Source: Siphonodentalium dalli (Eukaryota; Mollusca; Scaphopoda; Gadilida; Siphonodentaliidae). Taken from it: a DNA stretch of 64,000 nt. This document shows positions 26,254-39,300 of the stretch, piece after piece (position 1 is the first letter of the stretch; the number at the start of each line of letters is the position of its first letter). The notes below the pieces were generated by a model. It was not told where the DNA came from, ran no database searches, and saw only the letters and a list, made by a program, of their open reading frames with translations. The stretch is from positions 263,043,863-263,107,862 of the forward strand of contig CP136064.1 of the NCBI GenBank assembly GCA_032622095.1, in the 5' to 3' direction. The position numbers and the translations under genes are program-made.

Positions 26254-26439
26254 CAAGAATCAGCATAGCGGCAACAACGACGTCGACTACACCGATAACA
26301 ACACCAATAGAGACGACCACAACCTCAACAACAACCACCACGCCGAAAACAACACAAACAGAGACGACCACAACAACAACAAGGACCATCTCGCCGACAA
26401 CGACGACTGTGGACGTAACTACAGCGACTCTCAATACAG
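26254..26439 (+). CDS. Thr-rich mucin-like linker exon
   Basis: Encodes about 61 residues dominated by Thr with Pro, Ser and Glu ('AATTTSTTPITTPIETTTTS', later 'TTTTPKTTQTETTT' and 'TTTTVDVTTATLNT'). This is typical of an O-glycosylated stalk between extracellular domains. The acceptor is 'cattcatattag' and the donor 'aatacag|gtgaga'; 186 bp, phase 1 at both ends, so it links CTLD1 (ending 15369) to CTLD2 (starting 32172) in frame. The polypyrimidine tract is weak and comes from the last unit of the 64-bp array. An alternative acceptor 10 bp downstream (atcag) would be phase 2 and does not fit. Confidence 0.65.
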
Positions 26440-26943
26440 GTGAGAACACTTTCAATTTGAATCCACCATTAATTTTGTCATGTATCTGTCCAGTCTCAGT
26501 AAACTTCAAACCGTTCAGTAGCTGCGTGTTTTAAAAGGTGCCCATATCCGGGTGTAAAAGGTGCCCTAGGCGGGTGTAAAAGGTTCTTGACATTTATGTC
26601 AACAATAGTTAAAGATATTTTCGACGTTTGGTTGTCGGACAGGATTTCAAGGTCGTCGAAAAGTCAACATGAAACTGGACAAATGAAATTTCAGCCAGGT
26701 CCATATCGACCCAGATAAGGGATTACTATATTATCTAATGCGACACATCCCTAAATTGGAAATTGCATAATTATGTAATGTACTTGTTAGTGGATTGTAC
26801 CTATTGTGTCTAGTTATAATATTATGGTGAATTTGTTATGGAAATATTCTATGATAATTGTTAACGTATAAATTTCTTGTATAAATTGTTTGTATATATG
26901 CCTATATGTTTGGCTGTGTTCCAGCTTAAATGTTGGCTTTGCA
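26440..26943. other. Intron sequence, nothing recognised
   Basis: AT-rich intron start. It contains a short duplicated phrase 'ggtgcccatatccgggtgta' / 'ggtgccctaggcgggtgta' at 26537-26580. Confidence 0.35.
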
Positions 26944-27140
26944 AATAAACAATCGACAGCCATGCTCGAGTCCATGGCACCAAATAAACAATCGACAGCC
27001 ATGCTCGAGTCCATGGCACCAAATAAACAATCGACAGGCATGCTCGAGTCCATGGCACCAAATAAACAATCAACACCCATGCTCGAGTCAATGGCACCAA
27101 ATAAACAATCAACACCCATGCTCGAGTCCATGGCACCAAA
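26944..27140. repeat. 39-bp minisatellite, five units
   Basis: Five tandem copies of a 39-bp unit with 'aataaacaatcgacagccat' and 'gctcgagtccatggcacca'. The unit is a multiple of three, so open frames appear on both strands (KQSTAMLESMAPN per unit). There is no matching phase-1 exon boundary, so it is taken as noncoding. Confidence 0.9.
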
Positions 27141-27307
27141 TGTCTTCTTCTATCATAACACACGTACTCGAGATCTGGACTCTAATGGTTTCAGTTTCTC
27201 TTATAGTAAATATTATTAGTGCAGTCTATTCCATTACCTTGTCCTTATTTCCTTCACATTAGTTGACCAGTGGTGTATTGGCCTAATTTTAATTGCAATA
27301 TGCGGCA

Positions 27308-27652
27308 TTAACCCTTTCAGTGCCAGGGGCCGATCAATTTACGGTCTGTAAAACTGGATAAAACCTTAGGGGCATGTTATAACTCAAAACTATCACCAAG
27401 TATTCATAGTAATAATTTTGATGCCCATGAAAAACGTAAGATTCCCTGGCACTAAACCTTCAAAATAAGTCTGTTAAATAATATAAGAAAAAATTATTAA
27501 AATTGTAAAAAAAATAATAACAAATGATGAAAAATTGTGCATTCTCTTATATATGCGAGGCGACCTATGGTCGACTCGCATATATAAGATAATGCATTGG
27601 CACAGGGTATATGGGTTAATACAAAAATCGGTCCTGGCACTGAAAGGGTTAA
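27308..27652. mobile_element. MITE type A, copy 1
   Basis: Ends are inverted repeats 'TTAACCCTTTCAGTGCCAGG' and its complement. The left interior 'ctggataaaaccttaggggc' is shared with 46145-46170. It contains one palindromic module at about 27536-27602. No ORF is present. Confidence 0.85.
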
Positions 27653-27690
27653 TCCTCGGTATATAATGTTCTTGAGCATTAGTATTCTTC

Positions 27691-27897
27691 TTAACCCTTT
27701 CAGTGCCAGGTCCGATTTTTGTATCAACCCATATACCCTGTGCCAATGCATTCTCTTATATATGCGAGTCGACCATAGGTCGCCTCGCTATATAAGAGAA
27801 TGCATTGGCCTAACAATATTTCATCATTTGTTATTATTTTTTACAATTTTAATAATTTTACAGACCGTAAATTAGGCCCCTGGCACTGAAAGGGTTA
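27691..27897. mobile_element. MITE type A, copy 2 (or right half of a composite)
   Basis: Begins 'TTAACCCTTTCAGTGCCAGG' and ends with its complement at 27897, with the palindromic module at 27742-27809. The outer ends at 27308 and 27897 share longer homology ('gccaggggcc' and 'tttacggtctgtaaaa') than the inner ends, so 27308-27897 may be one element with an internal duplication. Confidence 0.8.
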
Positions 27898-27954
27898 CTG
27901 CTCAATTGATCGTTATCTCATGGTTTTCGGTAAGTTAGCCAGATTATCCGAACC

Positions 27955-28216
27955 CGTTCAATACTAAATGGATTCTCCCATTCAGTTATAAAAGTATACA
28001 CTGAAGTGGTTTATTATTTATTTGGAGGGGCGTTGCGGATATACACGTATGAGCCGACGACAGCCAGGCGAAATGATAACTCACGCGCAGAAGAATTCAC
28101 ATTCATTGGTGTGAGATGTTTAGATGATAATTTATGGTCGTTTTTGCTGAACTTATTGTGTGAGCATTTCCTAAGGGAACTAATCGTCAATGAGTAATTA
28201 GCATAGAAAGGGTTAA
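27955..28216. mobile_element. Family G MITE, long copy
   Basis: Left part 'atggattctcccattcagtt', right part 'tttcctaagggaac', 'gtcaatgag' and 'aaagggttaa'. The left part matches 3438-3528 in inverse, the right part matches 56600 and 63710. No coding sequence is present. Confidence 0.6.
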
Positions 28217-28889
28217 AGTTGAATTTTTGTGTACCCATGTTGTGCAAATATCGCATGGTTGATTAAACCAGATAAAGCAAAATATCATGTCTAATCACAT
28301 CCTGGGTAACAGAATACTAGCATTATGAACCACCGATCCGCATAGCATAATCAGATATATATTTAATTTTGGGATATTATTTATCATCTATAGATACTTA
28401 ATTGTGTACCCTATACGCCCATCGAGTCCAGCATTACATTATATAAATTTTAATACTCACCTGACCACGGGCATATGGTGATTATATTGCGAAATAACGG
28501 ATATAATCAGAAATTAAACAAAAAAATAAAAAAAATTAAGAGCGTTTTTTTCTTTCTCGAAGAAGTGATTTTAACGAATGTATCTATAGGTAAAAACAAA
28601 TGTCGGAACAGATTTTACGTTTCGTGATCTGCATCTACACATTTTACTCGATTTTATTGTTGATCTAAACAAACATACTCGAGGAGCAACGTACGTTCGT
28701 GGTCATTTCAATGGGCTAAGTAGTGTTACATTGCGTATTCTTTTTGAACAAATGACTGACTGTTATTTTCAGTATATCCGCATGAAATATTACTGTATTT
28801 TGCTTTATAAGGTCTTAACATCCCAAATTGAGGTGAATGCATGATCACAACAACGTATAATCAATTATTGTCCGAAAATTGAAAGAGTG
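28217..28889. other. Intron sequence, nothing recognised
   Basis: AT-rich sequence with no supported feature. Confidence 0.35.
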
Positions 28890-30079
28890 TGTATATAATC
28901 GATACACTGGGTATATATATTATATGTTGTATATAATCGATACACTGGGTATATATATTATCTGTTGTATATAATCGATACACTGGGTAATAGTGGGTAT
29001 ATATAGTATATGTTGTATATAATCGATACACTGGGTATATATATATATATTATATGTTGTATATAATCGATACACTGGGTATATAAATTATATGTTGTAT
29101 AGAATCGATACACTAGGTATATATAGTATATGTTGTATATAATCGATACACTGGGTATATATATTATATGTTGTATACAATCGATACACTGGGTATATTA
29201 TGCTGTATATAATCGATACACTGTGTATATATATTATATGTTGTATATAATCGATACACTGGTATAGTATGTTGTATATAATCGATGCACTGGGTATATT
29301 ATGTTGTATATAATCGATACACTGGTTATGTTATGTTGTATATAATCGATACACTGGTATATATATTATATGTTGTATATAATCGATACACTGGGTATAT
29401 TATGCTGTATATAATCGATACACTGTGTATATTATGTTGTATATAATCGATACACTGGGTATATTATGGTGTATATAATCGATACACTGGGTATATTATG
29501 TTGTATATAATCGATACACTGGGTATATATATTATGTTGTATATAATCGATACACTGGGTATATTATGTTGTATATAATCGATACACTGGGTATATTATG
29601 TTGTATATAATCGATACACTGGGTATATTATGTTGTATAATCGATACACTGGGTATATTATGTTGTATATAATCGATACACTGGGTATATTATGTTGTAT
29701 ATAATCGATACACTGGGTATATTATGTTGTATATAATCGATACACTGGGTATATTATGTTGTATATAATCGATACACTGGGTATATTATGTTGTAAATAA
29801 TCGATACACTGGGTATATTATGTTTTATATAATCGATACACTGGGTATCTTATGGTGTACATAATCGATACACTGGGTATATTATGTTGTATATAATCGA
29901 TACACTGGGTATCTTATGTTGTATATAATCGATAAACTGGGTGTATTATGTTGTATATAATCGATACAATGGGTATCTTATGTTGTATATAATCGATACA
30001 CTGGGTATATTATGTTGTATATCATCGATACACTGTGTATATTATGTTGTATATAATCGATACACTGGGTATATTATGT
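28890..30079 (+). repeat. 32-bp minisatellite array (ATCGATACACTGG core)
   Basis: About 36 units of 'gtatataatcgatacactgg' plus 'gtatattatgtt', mainly 32 bp apart. Units in the left third are longer through extra 'atat' steps. The palindrome ATCGAT occurs once per unit. Confidence 0.95.
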
Positions 30080-31369
30080 GACAACGCCCCATGTTTCATG
30101 TCGTTCAGTTCACTATTAATGAAAATAATTGGCAACAAAATCCGGTAGTGGTTTAATCGAGTTCCGGTTTCCCGTAAACATCACAGTAGGTCAACTTTTG
30201 GCAGCGACAATGATGTTTATATCAACAATAAAACCGGAACGTGCATAGGCAGATCACGAAAAGGAAAATCTGTTATATATTAATACTGAGTTATTGCGCA
30301 GTTACTGTGTTCTAGTGTGAATACTAGTATTCTAAAGCTGGGTAAGTCTCGCGAGATTATGACTCTATGCGGTCTTTCACGGGTCCGGGAACCTACGTCA
30401 CCCATCACGTCTTTAACCCAAAGATATTGTATTTTTTAATTTGTTTACAACTTATATATTTACATATATACACTAAATCCTGTTTGGTGATTAGTCAACT
30501 GTTAATTAGGTCACCCGGTTTACATCCCAATAATGCAGAGATATCTCGGGTGTATCACAAAGAGGATGTTACAAATTGTTGTCCAAATCTGACTAAAAAC
30601 TGCCAGCAGAATAATTGGGCGTACTTTTCAAAATTCAACCGATTTGCACATGTAACCAGTTATTTATATCGATCACGTTATCGTAGCTAAGAGTTTTGGA
30701 AATCTTATATCGGGCTGAATTATTGGGCTGCACGGGCTAGTTTCAGATTATCGGCCATTTTGTGAAAATAAATAAGAATACACTCAGCTTTTTATGGGAA
30801 TAAATCATCAAAAAGTTATATAAATATAAGAACTGAATGTAGTAGGTGTGTGTAATTGTGGTCGTTGGGGGCACATTTAGTGTAAACCGCTTCCCACTCA
30901 CTACATTAATTTCTTAAATAAACATTTGTCTGACGCGATAAACCAGTAAATGAGCTGTGGGAATTCACAATGCACATTAAAAAATCACGAATCGTTAAAG
31001 ACTCAAAGTTATAAATGAATTTTACAAGGGAAATGGGTATCGATCGTGCCCAAGTTTTGAACATGAAACACACCTCAAACATTTACTAGATGTTCGTAGA
31101 ATGCATACAATCCCTTTCACTCATGAGAACAAAACCTCCTACAACAAATATCTAGCTCATCCACTTCAAGAGTTCCAGATAGCAGTTATCCGAACGTCTG
31201 AAGCTACGGTTTAGAGATTACATTAGTGACGTAGGTTCCTGAACGTCTGAAGCGACGGTTTATAGATTACATTAGTGACGTAGGTTCCTGTCCATGTTTG
31301 CATGTCGTGATATGGCCTGAGGGCTGATATAGATACACTCCTGTCCAAGTGCTCCTGAATGGTCCTGAT
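30080..31369. other. Intron sequence with a 49-bp duplication
   Basis: Most of it is unrecognised. At 31192-31290 a 49-bp phrase ('gaacgtctgaagc.acggttt' to 'gtgacgtaggttcctg') is tandemly duplicated. The phrase 'taatactgagttattg.gcag' near 30283 recurs near 42113, suggesting another dispersed repeat. The ORF at 30367-30690 has no recognised domain. Confidence 0.4.
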
Positions 31370-31977
31370 CAGGGTTCGCGCTGCCACTTGCCAAATTTGC
31401 CAATGGCAAAAATAATTCACATTTGGCAAAAAATATTTTCATTTGGCAAAATTTTGGCAACGTCACTTTTTATTTCTCAACAAAGTTTATTAATATTTGT
31501 CAATCAATACCACTCATTTCAGGAAACTCTTTCATTATTAATGGTGTTAGTGGTGATTTACACATGTATAAGGTTGTGAAAAGTTAACACTTCTATCAAG
31601 ATGCAATTAATCTTATATAATTAGTATCGACGGGTGCACATGGAAGGATTGCTAGTTTGTCTGGTTGTGGTCTTTACATAGCTAATCTTCTTTGTTACGA
31701 TGTGTCTTTCTGATAAGAAACCCTTCTACAAGTGTTATGTTGTTTGTTTATTGTTCTACGATAAACCCAAGTATAGAGGCGGGAATTATTAAAAACTAAC
31801 TGCTTTCCTATCGATATCAAGGTTGCTCAAGCAGCGATTGTCAAAATAGTCAAAATAAAAGAAACAATTTTGTAGAAGCTGATAGCATTTGGCAACTCAT
31901 AACACCATTTGGCAAAAAATTATTTTCGTTTGGCAAAATATTTGGCAAAAGTTAATTTCTGGCCAGCGCGGACCCTG
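31370..31977. mobile_element. hAT-like non-autonomous element
   Basis: Ends 'CAGGGTTCGCGCTG' and 'CAGCGCGGACCCTG' form short terminal inverted repeats of the CAGGG type common in hAT elements. Subterminal regions on both sides carry repeated 'tttggcaaaa' motifs (31400-31460 and 31890-31950), as expected for transposase-binding sites. A target-site duplication is not clean ('tcctgat' occurs on both sides but offset by 3 bp). No transposase ORF is seen. Confidence 0.5.
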
Positions 31978-32171
31978 GACTCCTGATGTTCCTCATACTT
32001 CTCCGTTATTTCGTCAACAATCCAAGCCTCAATCCTGACCTCGCGTTGTACGTGTTATTCCGATTTAATATCAATCGATATCTAATCGTGGTCCCCGATT
32101 AAGTATCTTCGCTATATCTAATCGTGTGTGTATTGGCTGTGAAGTCTGACTCATGTCCATTTTGTTAACAG

Positions 32172-32366
32172 GTCACGTGGCATGTTTGCACAACTTCACA
32201 TCACAACCGGTCGAAACTCATCTGATTGGAACGAAATGTTATTACCGATTCGACGACATTCCACGAAATTACCAGGAAGGAGCGGCTCTCTGTCAGGGAG
32301 GGGATGGTCATCTGCTGTGCACAGAAACGAAGATAGAGCTCACTAATCTGGGGGCGGCTTTTACAT
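32172..32366 (+). CDS. CTLD exon (N-terminal half), CTLD2
   Basis: Encodes 'HVACLHNFTSQPVETHLIG' then 'TKCYYRF', 'YQEGAALCQGGDGHLLCTET', the first half of a C-type lectin-like domain. The acceptor 'ttttgttaacag' and donor 'tacat|gtaagc' give 195 bp and phase 1 at both ends. It aligns with 3594-3782: the first two Cys are the same distance apart, and the 'GGDGHLL.TET' stretch matches 'GGAHLLFLET'. It completes its domain with the exon at 43825 across an 11.5-kb intron. Confidence 0.85.
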
Positions 32367-32518
32367 GTAAGCTAATGATAAGATAAGACAGGTCTTATTG
32401 ACAAATTCGACCACTCGATACCGAACTCAAAACAATTACATAAATTAATTTTTATTTTGTACATATATAGCAATATAAACATAGCTCTCTATTTTCCACC
32501 CTTCTGATTGGCCCATGT

Positions 32519-32580
32519 CCTGTCACGTGCCGGGCGACAAATCACACTGCCCCGGGAGACATTGTTTTTGTCGCCCGCCC
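32519..32580. repeat. Short inverted repeat related to the 33.4-kb hairpin
   Basis: 'gccgggcgacaaatcacact' and 'gggagacattgtttttgtcg' followed by 'cccgccc' form a small hairpin using the same words ('gggcgaca', 'gggagacatt') as 33395-33562. Confidence 0.5.
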
Positions 32581-33394
32581 GATGCTATATTGCAATATCT
32601 CCAAATACACACTGCAGTAACTCATCTATTTCGATCACTATATGTACTAAAAAATCATAGATCTTATATACCCCACGGATTCGCAATAAACACCAGTTGT
32701 GGTGTTTGCTAATTTGCATATATTTAGTGAACACTAATATTCGAACTTTTAAGTTGATATTTTAATCGGACAAGCGTTATTATTTACTTTTTACATCGAA
32801 ACATCTCGGTGATTCAATTTGTTCATGTCGACATTATGATGCAAAATTGAAAGAGAGGATCCCTTGAAGTTGGTTGGTTATATATGTTTGCTGGTAGACA
32901 ACGTAATGCATACGTTTGTCGCGAATGAATAGTACTGTACGCGTATCCTCCGCGATGTCTGCAATGTGATCATAGAAGTATTTTATGTGAGGATCGCCAT
33001 GAGCACTGACACATATGAATGTACATTAATGAAGTTGACAACTTCCCAATAGCTTTCGGGGTAGACCGTTATGAAATGAACATAGCGAGTAAATTGCGCA
33101 CACAAGACGACATTGAATATGCCACATTGCAGAAGACGAGAACATACCTATATGTCTTATTGGTTTACATTGCATGGACCTATATTGACGATTTAACCAC
33201 CAACATTATCGTAAATAAACGCGGATTATCACACGCTTAACGGCTTGACTATTGTTTATGGAACGGAAATCCTATGGGACGATAAGTAGTTACTGAAAAT
33301 ATATATAATCGGGAAAGAAAGCACTCGTGACTCAGTGCAACATCGTGCGTGTGGATGGCAAGTATATTTTCTGTGGTATAATCGGATAACAAAA
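32581..33394. other. Intron sequence, nothing recognised
   Basis: No exon or repeat is supported. The ORF at 33019-33240 has no recognised domain. Confidence 0.35.
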
Positions 33395-33562
33395 CAGTTG
33401 TCGCCCGTTGTCGAGGGAGACATTGAGATTTGTCACCCGCTCGGGAGACATTCCGTTCTCGAGCGGGTGACAAATCTCAATGTCTCCCTCGCTCCTCGGG
33501 AGACATTCCGTTCTCGAGCGGGTGACAAATCTCAATGTCTCCCTCGGCAATGGGCGACAACT
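33395..33562. mobile_element. Near-perfect hairpin with tandem arms
   Basis: Outer arms 'cagttgtcgcccgttgtcga' and 'tgggcgacaactg' are inverted. Inside, the phrase 'gggagacattccgttctcga' plus 'gcgggtgacaaatctcaatg' occurs twice in tandem, and its inverse occurs once. The whole is a 168-bp foldback, probably a small MITE. Confidence 0.75.
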
Positions 33563-34132
33563 GTATAATGTTTGGTGATTCATACCGTTTATGGACGAAG
33601 AGCTGGACCATGCATGTTGCAGATACAAGATACTATAATTTATTGCAAAACATCAATGGGCCGTTACAAGATATTGACGAGTATGACATAATGTCAATAA
33701 AAAATACATAGATAAATTCATATACACAAATATAGTTCTTAGTAACACTCTCTCGTTAATTTCATCATGTTTCCGTTTCACGTTTCATGATTATGTTGCA
33801 AAATGCAAACCATGTTGTATGATGTTGATGTAAACATATTTTTATTTCCAAATCCAAACAAATAACATAATATACAGATGACATAAATATACAAAATATA
33901 AGAGTTAATTATGGAAATGAGGATCAGACAACAAGCCCGAGGGCTTATACGAAGTCTTCTCCTCTTTGGTGACATGTCCCTTCCCCAATACGTGAGGGAG
34001 GGGTATCGATCAGACGGGAAGGGTTTGAAATAATGGTTTTAGGAAAAATGGAGACATATAACTAAATTTGAGTTAGGGATGGAAGAAGGTAGTATTAGGG
34101 ATAGCATGAGGCAGGGAGAGAGAGAGCGCGAG

Positions 34133-34400
<268 letters not shown>

Positions 34401-34458
34401 GAAGACATGAGAGGAACATATGAATCGTGAAATGATGACAGTGGTGGGGAGTTTATAA

Positions 34459-34730
34459 ATAATAATAATAATAATGTATATCATTTATAAAGCGCTTAAT
34501 CCCTGGTGTAGCTCTAAGCGCTTACATTATTACCCCAGCTGTTTTATGAGCAATGTCGAGTCGTGTGCCTGCTGCCTTTAACAGGCGCTTCACTAGAGCG
34601 GCTTACGGATACCCAACAACCAGCTACCTATTTCTCGTCCAAGTACGACGAAGCGAGCACAGTACAAGCGACCTTGCCCAAGGGTCACAACCTGGCGCGA
34701 GATTTGAAACAGCGTGTGGCTATATATAGC
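34459..34730. mobile_element. Probable SINE-like dispersed repeat
   Basis: Starts with (AAT)n and contains the inverted pair 'aaagcgcttaa' / 'taagcgctta', followed by a GC-richer 180-bp segment. The layout suggests a dispersed retroposon, but no family was recognised with certainty. Confidence 0.35.
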
Positions 34731-35288
34731 ACACACACACCTTCAATAATTGAGTTGTTGCAAACCATGTTAATTATAACATACTATTATCATTTCTCAT
34801 AATAAGTGCAAATTTGCCTGCGTCAGTGTCACGTGAAATAGTTCGTTCGTATTATTGAATTCACTATTGTGATTCTCAATTTCGCAAAATAACTAAAGCC
34901 CTATTTACACGAGGCCATTTGAACACTCTCTCATTAATTTCATCTCCGGGCATATTTCAAGCGTCAGTGTCACGTCAGTATAGTTCAAAGATTTACTCAA
35001 AATGTGGAGCAAATTCGTTTAAACTGGTTACAAATATCGATTGCACGTGCATGTAAACAGAAAAGACAGATATACGTGAGGCATATATGTTGTTGGAAGA
35101 TCCACGCGGGAACATTACAGCAAACGTAATCCGATTCTCATCAGAGTTCAGTTATGGTATCTACTCATGAATATCTTGAATCTCCGAATTTCGGTAGGTA
35201 TGCCTCCTGAATTATTTCCCGGGTATCTATTTCCCAATAACTCATAAATATAATCCGAGTGAGCATGTCCATGTATGGCTTCGACTCA
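34731..35288. other. Intron sequence, nothing recognised
   Basis: No supported feature. Confidence 0.35.
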
Positions 35289-35688
35289 TTAACCCTTTAC
35301 CCAACAAACCGGCCAAAACCGGCCAAGTAAAGCTTCAACAGCCTAAAATATCTTCGGTCTGTCTCAATAGAACCATACAAATATGGGTATCATTGGAACC
35401 GGCTCATTGACCACATTGTGATGGTTACAGTTATGCCCTGTGCCAATGCATTCTCTTATATATGCGAGTCGACCATAGGTCGCCTCGCATATATAAGAGA
35501 ATGCATTGGCCTAAAAAAAATCTTTTTTTAACACTTTTTACCATTTTTACTTACATTCTTTAACAATTTTATAATTTTTAATGTGTTAAGCCAATGCATT
35601 CTCTTATATATGCGAGGCGACCTATGGTCGACTCGCATATATAAGAGAATGCATTGGCACAGGGCCCTTCTGTTGGGTAAAGGGTTAA
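35289..35688. mobile_element. MITE type B, copy 1
   Basis: Ends 'TTAACCCTTTACCCAACA' and 'TGTTGGGTAAAGGGTTAA' are perfect inverted repeats; next to the left end is 'aaccggccaaaaccggcc'. It carries two palindromic modules, 35442-35510 and 35590-35658, in opposite orientation around an AT-rich centre. It matches 56939-57315 almost throughout. Confidence 0.9.
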
Positions 35689-36335
35689 TACATTGTATGA
35701 TATCAGTCATGTCCAAATTTCATTGCAAGAATTATGCCTTCCAGATTATGTTTGGGTGTCTTTTTCTGCGACGTACATGTAAGCACGAAAACTCAAACGC
35801 TAACTGATAATAATAATAATAATTCTCAACTGATATAAATACTCATAGATATCATGGTTTAATTCGAAAACGTCTGTCCAAAACTTCATATCAGGTGTTA
35901 TGTCTCTTATAATAGACAGTGGGATTTCTCATATAAAGTGACGCGTTAAGGTATGTCTAGTGCTAGGTTTAAATATTGGAATATTAATGGTAAAAAATCA
36001 ACAAAACTTGACTCACGAACAATGGAAGCATTGATTTGCAAAAACAGTCGTCCCATCTGTGAACAAATTTGCGGATTTTCTCTATTCTAGTCTAGTTGTC
36101 AATTGCAGTGCCCTAATTTAAGGGAACAAGACATCGACAACATTTGGGACACATGATCGTTTTCTTTGGTCAGTTGGCATGCACTTTGGCGTATCGTATT
36201 GTAAGATATATCACAGGACGCACGTGGTCGTATTGTAAGATATATCACAGGACGCACGTAATCCAAATTTGGGCTAAGTCGGACGTGTTGGTAAAATGTT
36301 CAAATCGCACCAGAGTTACACGACGGGCAGACATT
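35689..36335. other. Intron sequence with a short tandem duplication
   Basis: At 36195-36260 the phrase 'cgtattgtaagatatatcac' 'aggacgcacgt' is repeated twice. Otherwise nothing is recognised. Confidence 0.4.
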
Positions 36336-39300
36336 AATGGCTGCGGACACACGTACCACAGTAGCGATGGCATAGTAGGTGTGACAATTTATTATGGTGG
36401 AGTTTGGTGACAATTGGTCCGTCATAATTCTGTGCCATAACTATCCATGTTGCCCGCTGATTTTCCACACAATGAGTCGACTGGACCAATTAACCATTGC
36501 TTTTCACCAAGGTTGAACTCTACTCATTACGATTTGCTACATTGTATTCTCTACGATATATATGATTGCACGATCGATCGTCAATAATTATGGTTGACCG
36601 TGGCAATCCCTCATCCACTCACATAGCATGCACGTATATTGTACGTTTTATTGAAATTATCTCAATGCATGTTTATCTACTTATATCAATTTCCTGGTAT
36701 TATAGTCTGGTCGATAAAAGGTTTGACCTAGAAAAAATTTGGACTAAGTTGGTTTGTATACCATTTTGAAGAGGAATATATCCTCTATAACATATCCAAA
36801 ATCCGCTAAAATCCGCTTTGAGCATTTTTTAAATTCAAGATGGCGTCCAAGATGGCTGCCATTTTCCTATAAGTCAGCTTGAAGCAATTATAGTGAGAAC
36901 ATATTGTCATATGTATACACATGTATACATTTTTGTGAAGCTAAGACATAACGCCACCTTTATGTGCCAAAATTGGAACTCTCCGTCCAAGATGGCGGCC
37001 AAAATGGCAACCGGAAGTGGAATTTTAAAGTTTTTTTTACTAATATCTTTTAAGATAAGTTTCTGTGGTTTGGAACTGGTTGAGAATTGTGACTTTATTT
37101 TGCATTTAGCATGTTAACTGACCATTGGAGCAATGAAATATGCTATTCGTGGGGTCCACACCCCTTCCGATCACTAAAAAATTCGATTTTACAAAACGCG
37201 GTATAACATTTTAGAAAAGATCCCCATTGGGTTTCTAGTCATATTTCATCAAGAAGTTGGAAGAACTGTGCAATGTAAGTTATGCATTCTATATCTTATT
37301 GATATTCGAACTCAATGGTACCAAAATTGTCACTTTGGCTCAAAATGGCTGTCAAAATGGACGCCAATATATGGAAAATGTTAATTGTTATCCCAGCGTG
37401 CCATGCAACCGCTTACAAGTTGTGGTGATGCACACAATTGACAATTCTGTATTATATAGCTTGACTACTAACATTTCTGATGCACCTTGGGTATTTCTTA
37501 CTATTTCAACCACTGAAATTGCCTAAATTATTCGGAATTTTCTGTCACAAACCTGAAATCAAAATCGGCAAAAAATCGCTGTTCAGGTTTGAGCCATTGT
37601 TTAAAAGTAAAATGGAACTATGTTTGGTAACAAAGATGTTTATTGTTTTGATATGTGTTACATGATGTGTCACACTGAGGTGTTTTACACAAAATTACTC
37701 AAGATGGCTTCCAAAATGGCAACCAAATTTGGTAAACATTATTATATACATATACATATGTGTATATACTACATATGTGTATATACGTGGTGTATATGTA
37801 TGCATAATCAATTGTGACTCACATTCTACTTAATCAACCAAATGTTCTATTCTGGTTGTCCCGGTACCCTACGAGGCATGACAAGTTCATTTTGAGGAAT
37901 GCAATATGGATTTTGCCAAAAGCTTCATTGTTGTTGAACGGAAATGGACAGAACGTTGAAACGGAACTGAGAGTGATCATAGTATGTGGCTATTCTGGCC
38001 CATTAGCCTCAACATTAATCACCTTATTAGAGTGTGTATGTCAGTTGACTGTATGGTCATAGGCGGGGTGAGTAGGTATACATGTAGCTATTGTATTCAT
38101 GAATGATGTGAATAGTTATACAATGTGTGACTATGTGGTCATGGATGGGGTGTCCATGGTGAGATGCATATATGGTGAAGTGTGAGGTGAACATGTTTAC
38201 AGTGAGTGGCTGTCTGGTCATTGAAGTGGTGTATGGACATAACGAGAGCAGCTTCACTGTCCTGTATGTATATATGGAGTGACTGTGTGGTCAGGGGTGG
38301 GCTGTACATGTGTACATTGTGTGGCTGTATTGTCATGGGTGAGTGTATATGTATACATATGTTGGATGTATGGTAATGGATGGGTGTATGTATAAATATG
38401 GTGTGGTTGTATGGTTATGGGCAATGTGTATATGTGTACATGGAATGACTGCATGGTCATTGTTGAAATGTATATGCATACCTGGAGTACACTTTGATGG
38501 ACACTGGCGGCTAGTGTATATAGAGAGTGACCTCATGGTGATGGGTGGGATGTATATGTTTATATGTGTGTCCTATCGTAATGCCATTGGTGGTGTGTAC
38601 AAGCATACAGTGAATAGCTGAATGCTCATGGAGACGGTGTCTAAGTATACAGCGAGTGGCTGAATTGTCACGTTTGAGCTGTATATGCAAGTCTGAAGTG
38701 TACGAATGGCCGTGTGTGCGGGGTATTGGTATATCTAGAAGGGCTGTATGGCTATTGATGAGGTATATATATATATATATATATACCTGGGGTGACGCTG
38801 TAGTCGAGGGTGATGTGTATATGTATGGCATGAGTGACTATATGCCATGGCACGGCCAATTTGTATATATGGATTGACAGTATGGCAACATTAATGGTGG
38901 GGTGAATTTATATACAAGGAGTGACTATGATCACGAATGTGGTTTATGCGTAAACAGCGAGAGACTGAATTGTCTTGGGGCAGGTGTATATGCAATTCTG
39001 GAGTGTATGAATGGCCGTGTGCGCGGTACGGGACATTGATATATCTAGAAGGGCTGTAAGGCCATTGGTGAGATCTAAATGTATATACCTGGAGTGACTA
39101 TGGTTTTGGGTTGGGTGTATATGTATATCTTGAGTGGCTATATAGCCACGGGTGTCGCAAATATGTATATATATATATATATATACAGGGAGTGAGACTG
39201 TATGACCACTGGTTAGGTAAATATGTATACAAGAAGTGTTGTATGATCATGGATGTAGCGAACATGTATAACAGGAGTGACTGTATGGTCATCGGTGGGG

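Noticed and set aside
26150-26509. Val-rich minus-strand ORF with membrane-like stretches
   Set aside because: It is the reverse shadow of the Thr-rich exon and the 64-bp array.
26890-27219. ORF with KQSTAMLESMAPN repeats as an extra coding exon
   Set aside because: It covers a 39-bp minisatellite with frames open on both strands and no phase-1 splice borders.
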